Shown piece after piece: positions 12,005 through 24,275 of a DNA stretch of 64,000 bases. How positions within the stretch are numbered: position 1 is the first letter of the stretch; every line of letters begins with the position of its first letter. The DNA is from Amphirosellinia nigrospora (lineage: Eukaryota > Ascomycota > Sordariomycetes > Xylariales > Xylariaceae), in the NCBI GenBank assembly GCA_004123355.1, contig SCHM01000003.1, positions 4,669,058 through 4,733,057 on the forward strand. The letters run 5' to 3'. Below the pieces are notes generated by a model, which worked only from the letters and a program-made list of their open reading frames with translations, did not search any database and was not told the origin of the DNA. The position numbers and the translations under genes were made by a program.

Positions 12005-15000
12005 ATGAAGGCCCTTAGTGGGAGAGATTTCGCTGTTGCTGGTGTCGTCTCTTTCGTTGCTTGGGGCTATGCTGTGGCCTGGTTCCCCAGTATACGATGG
12101 GCCGCCCATGCATTTGTCGTCGGCACTGTCGTCGCCCTCGCCGGGGTACTGCTGCTAATACTCCTAACATCCCGTGGCTCTGCCTATCACCACCTACGAC
12201 ATAGATCATCCCTACCAAGGGCGTCACTTTCGCTGCCCCGAGGTCTGGCGCAAGGAGATCACTTCGCTACAAGCCCGACAAACATACATCAAAGCACCGC
12301 TCTACGCCGAATCGCCTACGCTCTCGCACGCCCTAGACGACTTGCTGGAGCTCATAATCCGCGACTTCGTGACGTCATGGTACTCTAACGTTAGCAAGAA
12401 TCCCATTTTTGCCAACGCCGTGGACAAGGCGATACGGCGTGTTCTCGTCGCAATCCAAGCGCGTCTATTCGATACCGATTTAGTCGAGGTCATCACTACC
12501 CGAGTGGTCCCTATCTTGACAGCTCACTTTCGAGATGCATACGATGCCGAGAGAGCAGTGCGTGGCCGGAAGTTGAACCGTGACGTGACAGAATCAGAAG
12601 AGCTAGACCTGGCCATTGCTGCCAAGTATAAGGATGGGAAGATACACTCGGCCGTATCTTTGGCGTACTCAGATACGAAACTTGTACAACAAGATTATTT
12701 GCGTCAGACGGTATCTGGAATCCTGCCTAAAGTGCTTCCAAAACGGCTGCTTGAAAGTCGTGCTGTTTTTAGCATTGTACGTGAGATCGTGTCCTGCGCC
12801 GTATTATTTCCAGTCATCCAACTTCTATCGGAACCCGATACGTGGAATCAGTTGATGGAGAATTATGGCCGGTCTATGTTACAAGATCGCTCAACGGTCC
12901 GCAAGCTACGAGCTGCTTTAGATGCTCACGCAGTCCAGCACCCAGCTCTTCCAAATCAATAGCCTTTCCGCGATTAACTCCCGGAGACGGCGAACGTCGC
13001 TTTGAGAGATTCATCCGAACTATTCGCAAAATGAATAATCTATCCGATACGCGGCGATTCCGCAGCGAGGTAGCCAGCCAGTTAAAGAAGGACTCCCAAC
13101 AGCAAGGGCACGACCAAGTATATTTGAGGCGACTAGAAATGGGCAAGAGACTTTTAGACCAAAGAGTACAACAGTTAGCCTCGAGTGGTGATAGGCGGAC
13201 GGTGCCAATATCAGGTCATACTCAACCCAACCCAGCAACTTCTCGGCTTGAACATGCACCGCTGGCGGACATCTTGCGTGATATTTCTGGGCTTTCTTAT
13301 TTCATGGAATACATGGACAGGCAACACCTTATGCCACTGGTTCAATTCTGGCTAGTTGTGGACGGTTTCCGAAATCCCCTTGAAGATGATACGGCGGATG
13401 AAGATACACTACCCTCCACCCTCAGTCCGTGGACGGATTCTGATCGTGTTGATCTTGCTCAAATTGACCAGGCGTATCTCTCCCGTCCCGAGATGAAAGT
13501 TGCGCCGAGTGCACGGCAACCGATCGGCGAATTTCTTGATGCTGGGAAATCAGCGACCCCGGAACAGTATTATAGGGCCCGTCGGGCTGTGTTGAAAATC
13601 CAGAGCTTAGTGCTCCAAGATATGCAATCTAGACATCTTCAAGCATTCAAGAAATCAGACTTATTCTACAAAGCATTAGCCTCGGAGGAAGCGTCTAAGA
13701 CTAATTCATTACCTCAAAAGACCCAGGCAGGACCTTCGACAAGTCCACAGCTTCAGCGAAGCCCCAATTCGTACTCGTTAAAACCGAATCCTGTTGCTCG
13801 CCTCAACCCGAAACTTACTTCATCTACTAGCCACCTAAAACGGGGGTCGTCCGCTTCAGATTTGATACACACGAGCACTAATGGTGCTCTGAGCCCTGAG
13901 CCGCAAACCGGACAAAGAAGATCCATGGATGAAAACGCCAATGCACCCCTATTTGATGACGATGACCTAGAAAATGACCCACTAGGAGACTCGGTGCAGA
14001 GCCTAGACCAGGAACCGACCAAAACGGTGCCTGATACCAAGGTTGTTCAAGCAATGGAAGCTGCTCTGATTGATATCATGGAAGACGAACGCCCTCGGAC
14101 CGCTGAAGACCTTCGGCAATCCTTATTTAGTACTGATGATGCCGCTTCTAGCCTTTTCTCCAACCACGATCACGAATCGGCCAGGGGATCTATTGATGCG
14201 CAACACCCTCTCGCATCTGGGAAAGATATTGAGAAACCCAGTCTCGCATCGCTTGGTCTAGTTAGTGCTGCATCCAGGATCGGGGTTTTTATGGATGACG
14301 ATCTCTTCGATGACGGGGAAAGGCTCCTTTCTGATGAGCAGGACGATAATGACACGGAACGCCATACCGATGTTGAAGATGAGGTTCATGAGGCTGCGCC
14401 CGGTGATTTAGGTCTCGCTGAGGCAATCACCGTCCTCACAAATGATATTGACCGTCTTGTGGCCCAAGAAGCAGTTCTTGAGTCTCTCACAAAGAAAGCG
14501 GAGTTGACGAACAACACAGCAGAACTACGCATCCTACGAAAATCCAAAGCTAGTCTTCAGCGAGAACTTCGAAGGAAAGAGTTGCAAAGACAGCAGTATG
14601 TGATACAAGAAAGTGATAATAGCCTCTACGGGCGCGCTTCCATCAAAATCAAGGCAATTCAAGTTGGCCGCGAGGAAGATGGGAAAGAATTTGCAGTCTA
14701 TGTTGTCGAGGTGCAGAGAAACGCAGGAGAAAAGATGCCTGCAGCCACCTGGATCGTGACGAGGCGGTACAGCGAATTCCACGAACTCCATCAGAACCTA
14801 CGGCATAGGTACCCATCCGTACGAAATCTCGATTTTCCCCGACGAAGGATGGTGCTGAAACTTCAGAGTGAATTCCTCCGTAAGAGACGCGAAGCTCTTG
14901 AGCGGTATCTTCAAGAATTGCTTCACTTGCCCGACGTCTGTCGCAGCAGAGATCTAAGAGCATTCTTGTCCCAGAGTGTGATCCACCAAGGAGAGGATTT

Positions 15001-15748
15001 GATGAGTCGCGAAGACAAGAAAGACATGATTACACGTCTCTATGACTCGGTAGCAGATGGTATGGAGGATATATTGGGCAACATCCCTGTGCTTGACCAA
15101 CTCTCTCTCGCTGGCCAGAACTTAATTGCAGCAGCTACGAGTCAGATGAGCACGATGCCTCTCAGTGTCAATGAGGATGTTATAACTACTGCGGAAGCGG
15201 AAGCTGAGTTGAATGCGTTTGAGAACAAAGAACTCGAGCCTTTTATTAAACCAATTTGTGACATATTCCTCGAGATATTTGGCCTCAATCGTGGTAACAA
15301 CTGGCTCCGTGGTCGGGCTGTGGTTGTAGTACTACATCAAATGCTAGGCGGCACCGTTGAACGTAAGGTACGAGACAACTTCAAGATGCTGGTGCAGGAA
15401 GACGCCGTCGTCAAGTACATTGGGGTGTTGAGGGAGAGCATGTGGCCACAGGGGGAGCTCAATCGGAACGAGTACCACGCACATCATCAGAGAAGGCAAA
15501 GACTGGCAGAGAAGCAAGTCTGATGCTCGCCACGTTAATCCCAGACCTCGCAGGCAACGTTGTAGGACGCGCCAACGCGCAGGCTGCTAGCCGTCGAATA
15601 TTTGCCACGCTTAACAACCCAAGGCTGAAGTAAGTTGAAGTATGCAATCACGCCTTGTGAGTAAGACTAACTCACGCTTATAATCAGCTCGCACTTAGTT
15701 TTTACAATCGTTGACGAGTTAGTTGATATTATCTTCGCCGAGTCTTGA
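12005..15748 (+). CDS. mdm1: Mdm1-type sorting nexin (TM-PXA-RGS-PX-nexin C)
   Basis: Homologue of yeast Mdm1 and animal SNX13/14/25, ER-anchored tethers at ER-vacuole/lysosome contacts that bind phosphoinositide through the PX domain. In order: two hydrophobic segments in the first ~60 residues (VAGVVSFVAWGYAVAWF and FVVGTVVALAGVLLLILL), a PXA domain (about 12,280-12,930, with LLELIIRDFVTSWY), an RGS-like domain (13,260-13,680, LSYFMEYMDRQHLMPLVQFW), an acidic disordered middle, a coiled-coil (14,430-14,600), a PX domain (14,640-14,990, with RRYSEFHELHQNLRHRYP), and a nexin-C domain. The last intron (15,632-15,687) splits RLN|SHLVFTIVDELVD; stop at 15,746. The frame shifts near 12,170, 12,935 and 15,518. 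The long open stretch of about 860 codons between shows the locus is otherwise sound. Confidence 0.93.
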
Positions 15749-17336
15749 TCTTGGTTCCTTCTGTATCTTTAGTCATCACGCTCAGCATTTGACCTACATT
15801 TCTCACAATATTGGGCGATTGCATAGCATGGAGTTCTCTCTTGGTTTTCCTGGATTCTGGACTGACGAACCAGTAAGGTTGGGTTGCATCGGTGGCGTTA
15901 AAGTGTAGAGATATCCACTAGGCAAGCAATGTGATTAATCAATCGGGTGTTATTGAGCATAACACTACTTGTGAGGGTATTTATAACCTTTCTACCTCCA
16001 TGCAAGCCATGTTCTATGTTGAAAGCATGGATCTCGGGGTCCTAAGCTGTATGTCAGCCATCAACCCGGAGTCCGAAGCCTTTTAAGATACCTATACTAG
16101 ACAATATTGAGGTAATGAGGTATGTATGTATGAGATGAAGAGGTAAGGCGGCCGGAGGTTTCGCCCCTACTCCGGGTTGTGTTGGGGTGGAGTGGTTCAG
16201 TTCGCCGGTTTCAGTGTCGACAAGAAATACTCCCCAGCTACCGGCAAGTACATAACTAGGCCCTGTAGACGCCTACGTGCCTACCTTCTAAGTTCAGGAA
16301 TGAGCTCATATAGTTAACTACAAAGTTACTGTATCCAATATGTTTAACGGATATACTTAATTTATGTTATTTAGGTTCTGTGACGGTTGAATATTACGGT
16401 TGCTTAGTGGTAACACGCAGTACCCTCTCCATCCTCCAGAGGGAAGTAATTTAGGTAATTACCTAAGAGAGGTGCACTAAAGCTAACTAACGGTTAGCTA
16501 CCTCGGCGGGTACCACATACTTACGTACACCGCACTAAGGTACCTCTTGTACGGTATGCGGCAAGCTCCACACTGCCTGCCAAGCCACTGTCATCTCCCG
16601 CGCACGATCCCCACCCGCCCACCTACCCAGCACTGATTCGTTCTTTGCAATCACTCGCCTCCACAAAGCAACATCGACGGCAGCTCCAGCTTCGTCTCGT
16701 TTACTCGATCACGCGCCGACCTTCTCCGTCCCGGGTCTTCTCAAAGTCATCATCAGCGCAAATCTCGGAACTACCTAGCTTTGAATTCTTGAGCCGTGGA
16801 GCCTTGCGTCGACTTTCTCGCGACTGGGCTGCTCTGCTCTGCTTTGCTCTTCGGCGGCCACACGCACGTCGGAACCCTCCACAGCTCGAACCCGAGCTGA
16901 AGGTTGCAGAAAAGCAGGCTGAGAGGTAACCCCAACTCTACCTTACCTACCTTACCTGCCCGCCTATCTAGCCTCTTGTGCATTAAGCACCGCCATTTAA
17001 CCATCCGCCTCTGTCGCATCGCAACTCTTCCCTTCTCTTCCTCTTCCCCTCATCTACCACACCCTGGTGCCATCACCAGAACCACCACACATGATATCTT
17101 TTCTGCACGACACAGCCGACGGATTGAGTATCATTAGCAAATTTTGTTATTCATTTGCCCGCACTTGGCCATCAGGTGCGGCCTTCCCTTCCAAGCGCTG
17201 AATCTGGATTCCACCAAGTCCAATCTTCCAAGTTGCGCACCACGTTGCTCACCGACATTGGGCCCAACCTCAAGTCCAACTTTAGTCACTCTCTTTAGGA
17301 CTTGATTAGGTCGTAGGCGAACCAATAACCGCCACC
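15749..17336. other. intergenic mdm1-srp2, includes long pyrimidine-rich leader
   Basis: About 1.6 kb. The first half is A+T-leaning and empty. The 300-400 bases before the next ATG are C+T-rich (for example CCTTACCTACCTTACC near 16943), typical of fungal transcription start regions of highly expressed genes. An open frame at 16645-16929 is composed of this biased sequence and is not called. Confidence 0.5.
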
Positions 17337-18993
17337 ATGGCTTCTACTGAGGTTTCCGCAACGCGGCTGTATCTTGGTAATTTGCCCAAAGGCGGTACGT
17401 ATCACCATTCTCCTTGGACCGGAAAGCCTATTGCTCTCCCTACTCCAACACCTAGTCTTCCGTTACCATACTAAACTCAGCTCGTAGCCACTAAGCAGGA
17501 CGTCGAGGCGCATTTCGCCACCCATGGTACTGGCGAAATAACTGAGATCAAGCTAATGAATGGCTTCGGCTTCATCGAGTACAAGGATGCCATGGACGCG
17601 CGAGATGTAGTCCCAGGTATGTTCCTCTCAACCCTCTGCCAGCCCGCCCTCTAAGTCATCGAGCCGAAGAGCTAACCTTCAATGCGCACTGTAGCTTTCC
17701 GTACGTCATGGACCGTTCCTGGCCACCGCCTTTCCTGATTTCGACCCTTCCCATTGTGTCCTGGCTAATATGGCGACAAGATGGATCGGATTTCATGGGC
17801 GAACGCTTGACCGTTCAGTTCGCACGCGGTTCCCGACAGCGCGAAGGGTTTGGTCAGCATGAGCGCAGCGCCCCGCGACCTCGTCGAACCCCATATCGCA
17901 TGCAGATTACCGGACTCCCCAATGATACCAGCTGGCAGGTCTGTTGAATTCCCCGTTTTCCATTGCCGTCCTGGACCCTGGTGTTCCTCTCTATTTCCTC
18001 TCCGTAACGGGATGTGGTGTGCACCTTGCCATTGCTGGCGACATTCGTGAGGATGCCGGCCCTCAAGTCCTGGTTTTGTTTTGTATACGACATCTCAACG
18101 TCTCTAAGTATTTGCTCCGGTTCCTGGATGGGTCCTAAGAGCCGGATCAAAATCATTGAGATGTTTTCCTGTCGGATTTTGCGCCGGGTGTCTGGATTGG
18201 TTTAATCGACCCACATTGCTGCTTCTGGACATATACACACATTGGCCTCCTCGCAGATTACTTGCCGCGCCTTGGACCTCCACTTACATGGACTCTGGCT
18301 ATAGGATCTTAAAGACTTCGCTCGACAGTCGAGCCTTGATGTTGTCTATTCAGAGACAGGCCGCGACGGCAATGGCCGAGGGTTTGTGCACCCGTATCAT
18401 GATGGCAACTCTACTGGGCTAATCTGTCTGTCAATAGCTTTGTTGAATTCGAGACTGCAGTTGACCTGAAGACGGCTGTGGAGAAGCTCGACAATCGCGA
18501 GTTCAAGGGCCAACGGGTCAACTGCGTGGCTGATGTAAGCATTTATGGCTTCTAAAAACGAGAGGCATCTATTAACGTCGAGAGTAAAGACTCAACCAGA
18601 CTTCCCTCCCGTGGAGATCGTCGTTCCCGTTCGCCCAAAGGCCGTCGACCTTACGGAATGCCTCCCGATGGTTACGATCGCCGAGCGCCTCCGCGTGGTT
18701 ATAGTCCGCGGGGCTACCGCGATGATTATCGCGACAGAAGTCCTCGCCGCGAATACTACGATGACCGTCGTTATAGATCGCCTCCACGCCGCGGGCCCGT
18801 CGATGAGTATGGCCCACCTCGTGGGCGTTATGAAGAGCCCTACCGACGAGACTATCCGCCTCCCGACCCATATGTCAACGGTCGCCCCTACGATCGTCCC
18901 CCGCGAGATTTCCCTCCGCGGGAAGGTGGCTATCCCCCACGTGAAGGTGGCGCGTATCCTCGTGAGGATTATCGGCGAGGAGGCTACTGGTAA
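17337..18993 (+). CDS. srp2: SR-type splicing factor with two RRMs (Srp2-like)
   Basis: Pre-mRNA splicing/mRNP factor resembling S. pombe Srp2. Seven exons fit GT..AG junctions: 17337-17394, 17488-17616, 17695-17700 (6 nt), 17781-17938, 18305-18381, 18438-18534 and 18590-18993. RRM1 has TRLYLGNLPKG (RNP2) and IKLMNGFGFIEYKD (RNP1), then AFHGSDFMGERLTVQFARGSR. RRM2 has MQITGLPNDTSWQ, the pseudo-RRM marker seen in SR proteins, then DLKDFARQSSLDVVYSE and RGFVEFETAVDL. The tail is Arg/Ser/Tyr/Gly/Pro-rich with RSRSP and repeated PPRE-G units, ending DYRRGGYW. One base is missing in a C run at 18608-18610 after TQPDFPP. The intron inside RRM2 (17939-18304, 366 nt, GTCTGT donor) is long for this locus. 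Confidence 0.9.
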
Positions 18994-19821
18994 ACATCTC
19001 CTCTAATAACTGATCTAAACGCACCCCCTTACTTTATCTAGATTTCCAACTCAGACCAAGCACGATTTGATGAGGAAGAAGGATGACAACCGACGGGGAA
19101 TGGCCTTGCAATCGAAAATAATCCATCGACCAGGGTAGGACACTTAGGCTTTCGGTATTAACGAAAAAAGGGCTTTTGACGAACAACACTTTCGAGGGGT
19201 CGGGTATAAGAGCAACAACAAGGAGTAGGGTGCCTTAAAAAAAGAACGTTTCCAGACCAGTACTTGTAGGCGAACAATGGATGAAATTCTATTTTTTTCT
19301 ATCATGAAGCAACGCCATATGGCTTGCATTTGAGGTTCAGTTAATGATTTGTTATGTAATAATTCAAGGCGTCTCGCACGGTAAAGGATGTCCAGGGCCA
19401 CTAATCCTTTTGCCTGGATCGAGCCTCATGTGAGGTCCCAAGTTGTACCCCCTATCAACGCATCTCAACGCACGAAGCAACAACCTAGTACTGACTAATA
19501 ATACCCCAGAATGATTTAGTGGAAAACTCGGACTACCCGTATCCCCGTTTTGTATTAATAATGTTGAGCTAGACCCCACCCTGACCAAGCATTCGGTAGA
19601 AAAGGATGGACGTCATGAGCTGCCTTAAGCTACCCACCGAATTACGCCAACAAAGCCGCGGGGGAAGCTCTTGATAAGCGTCTTCAAGCCCACCAAACCA
19701 TAACCAACCAACTTGTAGACCAAGTTGTCGTGATTGGAGCAAACCGCTCAATAGACTCAGCGTGCTTATAAAGACGGAGGTGTGCTTGCCAAGCCTACCT
19801 CCCCTCTATTGCATCAGATTG
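18994..19821. other. intergenic srp2-GST
   Basis: About 830 bases: the srp2 3' region and the GST promoter. Minus-strand frames at 19144-19401 and 19364-19588 show no recognisable product. Nothing else seen. Confidence 0.5.
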
Positions 19822-21036
19822 ATGCCTGTCCAACGGTCCGCATTGTCTTCACTGCGGAATATAAGAAGCCTCATTACCCGCTCTCCTGTTCGAACTATTG
19901 CAACATACCCATCTCTAGTCTCGTCTTCTACAACTACATCCTCTCGTATATCATCTACCTCTCGGGCTCTATTAGTGAACTCAACTTCAAGAGCTCCGTA
20001 TTCCACTATAAGTCAACCATCATCAGACAAACCGGCCTCATACAAACAGAAGAAATGTCTGAGCCAACAGCCTCGTTGCTAAGAGCGGCATTGAGCTGCT
20101 GACATTTGGTATGAAATCTGCAAATCAGTTCGTTCCTGTAGACTAACACACTACCACAGGCACCCCCAATGGCTACAAAATTAGCATCTTGCTCGAGGAG
20201 CTAAAAGAGGCCTATGGCAAGGACTACACATGGCAGTCGGTAAACATCATGAAGAACACGCAGAAGGAACCGTGGTTCCTTGCCGCTGGCGCGAACGGCA
20301 GAATACCGTAGGCTTCCCCTGACCCTTTAGTAGCCAGAATACTACCTCCATATGCTCTTGCCCGGCCTATAAATTCGGGAGATAAACTAGGATTCTCCGA
20401 CTGGTCACACGTAACTGACACTTGATTCTTTTAGAGCAATCGTCGACCACGACCGCAATGGCTTTGCTGTATTCGAAGGCTTGGCGATATTGGGATACCT
20501 GACGCGCCGGTACGACCCGGAGAACAAGTTCAGCTTCCCAGTCGACAGCAACGAGTACGACGAGGCCGAGACATGGATGGCGTGGCAACACGGCGGGCAT
20601 TGGACCGATGCAGGGCCAGGGGAACCACTTTCTGCGTTTTTGCCAAGGAGAAGATCCCCTACGGCATCCAGAGATACATCGGCGAGACGGAGCGCCTCTA
20701 CGGCATCCTAGACTCCCGTCTGGCAAGCCGCGACTACGTCGTCGGCAACAAGTTCAGCATTGCCGACATCAACCTCCTCGGGTGGGCAATGCTACCGCGC
20801 TCGGCGGCATCGACCTCGAGACCCAGTTCCCCAACGTCGAGAAGTGGCTCCAGCGCTGCCTCGCCCGGCCGGGTGTGCAGAAGGGCTTCGCCATCCCTAA
20901 CGAGTCCCCCTTTAGCAATGCGGCTGTCAAGAAGGCTATTCAGACGGACCCCGAGAAGAAGAAGCAAGCCGAGGAGAGCGCGGCGTTGATCAAGGATGCT
21001 AAGGAGAAGTACGGATATAAATATTCCTCGCCCTAG
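19822..21036 (+). CDS. glutathione S-transferase, Ure2/YfcG type, with mitochondrial-like presequence
   Basis: Glutathione-dependent transferase or disulfide oxidoreductase. Exon 1 (19822-20108) begins MPVQRSALSSLRNIRSL and continues Arg/Ser/Thr-rich with no acidic residue for many positions, a typical mitochondrial targeting sequence, then GIELLTFG. Exon 2 (20160-20307) has TPNGYKISILLEELKEAYG, the glutathione-site TPNG motif of the Ure2/YfcG group, and NGRIP. Exon 3 (from 20435) has AIVDHDRNGFAVFEGLAILG, YIGETERLYGILDSRL, and YVVGNKFSIADINLLGWA, the helix-capping motif of GSTs. Frame changes lie between the presequence and the GST domain (~20060), at about 20592 and 20637-20641 (these two look like one extra base each) and about 20788 (one base short). 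Ends GYKYSSP. Import is inferred from composition only. Confidence 0.85.
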
Positions 21037-21976
21037 ATACACAGGGACATGTATGTAGCCTGCTGAATAAAAAGTTGCTATTTGTAATTATGTGAAAATC
21101 AAGCAAGCGTTAAAGAATCGTTAATGGATTGAATTCGCACAATCTCGCTATATTTCAATGTTCCCCAGCCCCATGTGTTTTTGAAGCGTGTTGGAACAAC
21201 ATTTCTTGTCATGCGTGGAGGGTACAATCCTTTTCGGTAACCGTTTTCTAGCGCGCCTAGATTCTGATGGTAAAGTAACCATTAGATCGAAGTCTAGATT
21301 GGCCAATGACTCGAGTCAAGATAGGTCTTCCTCAATCGGGCTTCGCAAATGCGCGCCAGTGAGAAGCCATCGCCAAGGTCATCACTTACCGGTTTGCTGG
21401 GTATCGAGCCGTCCCGTCGGCACTATTCTCTCCCGGATCTCCAATTAATTCCCCGCAAGCTGTGTTGTTCCCCATTTCTGCCCCGTCTGTATATGTAGGT
21501 TTAGACTATCCGTGGGTGGTTTCCACATTCTAGGGTATTTATTCTGACAGGGTGGAAACGTTATCTCTGTTTTTGACTTTTATACGAAGTGCTAAAGACG
21601 GGCAAGAAATTGAAGAGCTAACAGAATTCGACATCATTTTGTTTAAAACACTCTGATCGGAATAGAATCACGATGTGAAATGCATGAGACCTTAGCCCCT
21701 CGGCGTGAATTGTCTGTTTCCCCGCCTCGTCATCGTTGAGGACACGGGCGACAAGGCAGGGGCCCGAGGCGGAAGATACCAGGTGGAATATAACCGATGC
21801 ATTGAGAACCGAGAGTGCAGATCATGGGTATAGAAGCTCGCTCTCCCCATGATCTTGTGATCTTTAGGCCATGGATGGCAGGAACACTTCTTTATTATCA
21901 CTTATATAATTACTGACTCTCTATGGCTGCACCATATATACTTAAACAAACCAGCAAATAACATCGCTTTCTCAAG
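21037..21976. other. intergenic GST-GH79
   Basis: About 940 bases. Open frames at 21188-21448 (plus) and 21692-21901 (minus) are not recognisable. The 60 bases before the GH79 start are A+T-rich with a TATATA stretch near 21936 that could serve as a core promoter. Confidence 0.45.
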
Positions 21977-23868
21977 ATGACACTTTTACGAATCTTTCTC
22001 GCCGCATCAGTTGTGAGAATAGCGGCAGCTCAAATCAAAACTACGGTGACAATATCCGTGCCTTCAAATCTGAGCACGCGGCTATTGGCACCTGATATCT
22101 ACGGGTATTCAATCGAGCCAGTGTGGCTAGACTCGTACACGAATACATCACTAGCAAGCACATTGCTAAGCAGCATCGCCAATGTGACAGGCAAGGGGCC
22201 ACCGATCCGAGTTGGTGGGAACACGGCGGACCAGACATACTTATACGCGTCATCACCGTTGCCGCTTACAGGGAATGACTCGGTGGCTATACCGGATCCG
22301 TCGACAGCGAAGGCGTTCAATATCACGCCCCGTTGGTTCGACACTTGGGCAACTTACTTCCCGGCCGGCACGGAGCTCATTTACACACTCAACTTCGCAG
22401 ATAACTCATCAAATTGGGCAAATGCCGTCTCTGAGGCTGAGGCGGCGCACACGGCGCTGGAAGACTCGCTCGTGGCATTCGAACTCGGGAATGAGATCGA
22501 CCATTTCATCAATAAGGGGTGGCGGGACGCCTCCTGGGGCGTAGAGGCGTACATAGAGCAATTTCGGAATGTAACGGGACAAATTACAAGTAGTGACTGG
22601 TATCAGTCGCTGGCCGCAACAACTAACAATACTCACCACGATAAAGAGGCGAAGAAAAATAAGGCACCCACCTTCCAAGCAGGCGTATTCGCGGACCCCC
22701 CGCTCGTCCCGGACCAACAAGACGAGATCGATGATTTTAGCATCATGAATCTTACAGCGGCAGGCATCACCTCGCGCCCCGGGGAGAAAAATATCATCTC
22801 AAGCTACGCCACGCATCTGTACCCGCAGTCGACGTGCGACACGCCGCGCTGGTATCGGCTACGTCTAGATCTCCTGTCGGACCACGCCGTGCTATGGCAG
22901 AACGTCAGTCAGTACATCCCACAGGTAGCGGCGGCCGACGCCGCTGGGGCGCCGCTCGTCATGGGCGAGACGAATTCGGCGAGCTGTTCTGGCAAGTCCG
23001 GGATCAGCGACACCTTCGGCGCCGCGCTATGGGGCGTCGACTACGTGCTCACGGCCGCGAGCATCGGGTTCCGGAAAGTCTACTTCCACCTTGGCGCGCG
23101 GTCCGAGTATTCTGCCTTCACGCCCCTGCCGTACGAGCTCAAGAATGAGACGCTTGCCCCGGGGATCAGGGCTGGCTGGTACGCGCATTACTTTATCGCG
23201 AGAGTGGTGACCGATATAAGCATTGATTGCAGCAGTAAGCAGAAAAACAAGAGCCCCTTCCGGATCGCGGCCCTGCCGGTGCGAACTCGAGCTCGCTAAG
23301 CGGGTTCGCGATCTACGGCGACGAGGGCGGAATGACAGCATCAAGAAGACTGGCGGGAACACTTCGAAAACTTGTCTTCCTCGACATGGGCGTGTGGAAC
23401 GGTACCGAGGGCCTCAGTAACCCCTCTACGCTGTCTGCGACGGATGGAGGATGATTTCAGCGAGGGAACACGTCCCAGCTCTACGTTCGAGGTCTTGACG
23501 CCTTGGTCCGAAGGTGCGGAGGTTAGAGTAATAAGACTTACTGCACCGGGAAAAATGCCAAGAGCAGCATCTCCGTTGCTGGGACCGTCTTTGATGATAG
23601 GACTGGCGAGGTAGTTGTCGGTGGGGACGGTGCGAGACTTGGTGATGAGTATAGTGAGATATTCATGTCGGGGCTAACGGCATCGTGAAGTTTGATGTCC
23701 AACGAGCTGAAGGCTGTGTTGTTAGAGGTCGATACCGATGATGTGAGTGTAGAGTGTATTGGTGATGGTCAGTCTAGTGGTAACGACGGATCGGTGCCTG
23801 GAACTTCTGGCACCTCGCGAACGAAGGCGCATTGGGAAGGCATTGTAGTTGCGGTTTGGTCGGTGTAA
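21977..23868 (+). CDS. secreted glycoside hydrolase family 79 (beta-glucuronidase/heparanase-like)
   Basis: Retaining glycosidase expected to act outside the cell on glucuronic-acid-containing chains such as arabinogalactan. A signal peptide of about 18 residues ends IAAAQ. The barrel contains PPIRVGGNTADQTYLY, then FELGNEIDHF with the likely acid/base Glu173, and PLVMGETNSASCSG with the likely nucleophile Glu331. Several N-x-S/T sites fit secretion. The first 427 or so codons are one uninterrupted frame. At 23271-23273 a C run is one base short and the C-terminal beta-sandwich continues out of frame (LSGFAIYGDEGG, LVFLDMGVWNGTEGLSN, STFEVLTPWSEGAEV, ISVAGTVFDDRTGEV), with further single-base losses at about 23446 and 23548 and others beyond. 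The last frame stops at 23866. The exact C-terminus is uncertain. Confidence 0.88.
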
Positions 23869-24275
23869 TTGGAGTTTTGATGTTGTGAGTTTTGATCTGT
23901 GGTCAAGTAAAATAGTCGCGACGAGGAGAAAAAATAGCACAAAACTCTTTGCAAAACATTAGTTTTGTCTTTTCACGGGAGAAAATACCCTACAATTTAA
24001 AATTAATGAAATCAATGACTGCGAGTTTAGTCATTTTATCATATATGTAAGTCGATGTTGATTGTCTGCCTAGCGGTACGCTGAGTGAGCCGAGGGAAAA
24101 CCAACTTGGAAGTGGCGAAAGTTTGGCGTATGTAGTGCTCCGCCACACTTCAAAAGAACGTCACCCAATTTCTCCTCAACCATCCTATAAAACTACAAGT
24201 CTACAGGCCTACGAATCTAGAAGTGTCGTGATTTCTCAATTCAGCATATCATTCACTTCTTCATCAGCTGTCACC
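23869..24275. other. intergenic GH79-small conserved gene
   Basis: About 400 bases, partly A+T-rich (23,960-24,050), holding the GH79 terminator and the next promoter. No gene seen. Confidence 0.5.

Noticed and set aside
16645-16929. 94-codon plus-strand frame upstream of srp2
   Set aside because: Made of the C+T-rich leader; product is biased low-complexity Arg/Ser/Leu with no motif.
16771-17019. Minus-strand frame opposite the srp2 leader
   Set aside because: Antisense of the pyrimidine-rich tract; Lys/Glu/Arg content follows from composition.
22834-23362. Overlapping open frames on both strands within GH79
   Set aside because: High G+C of the GH79 coding region keeps other frames open; the GH79 frame has signal peptide and catalytic motifs.
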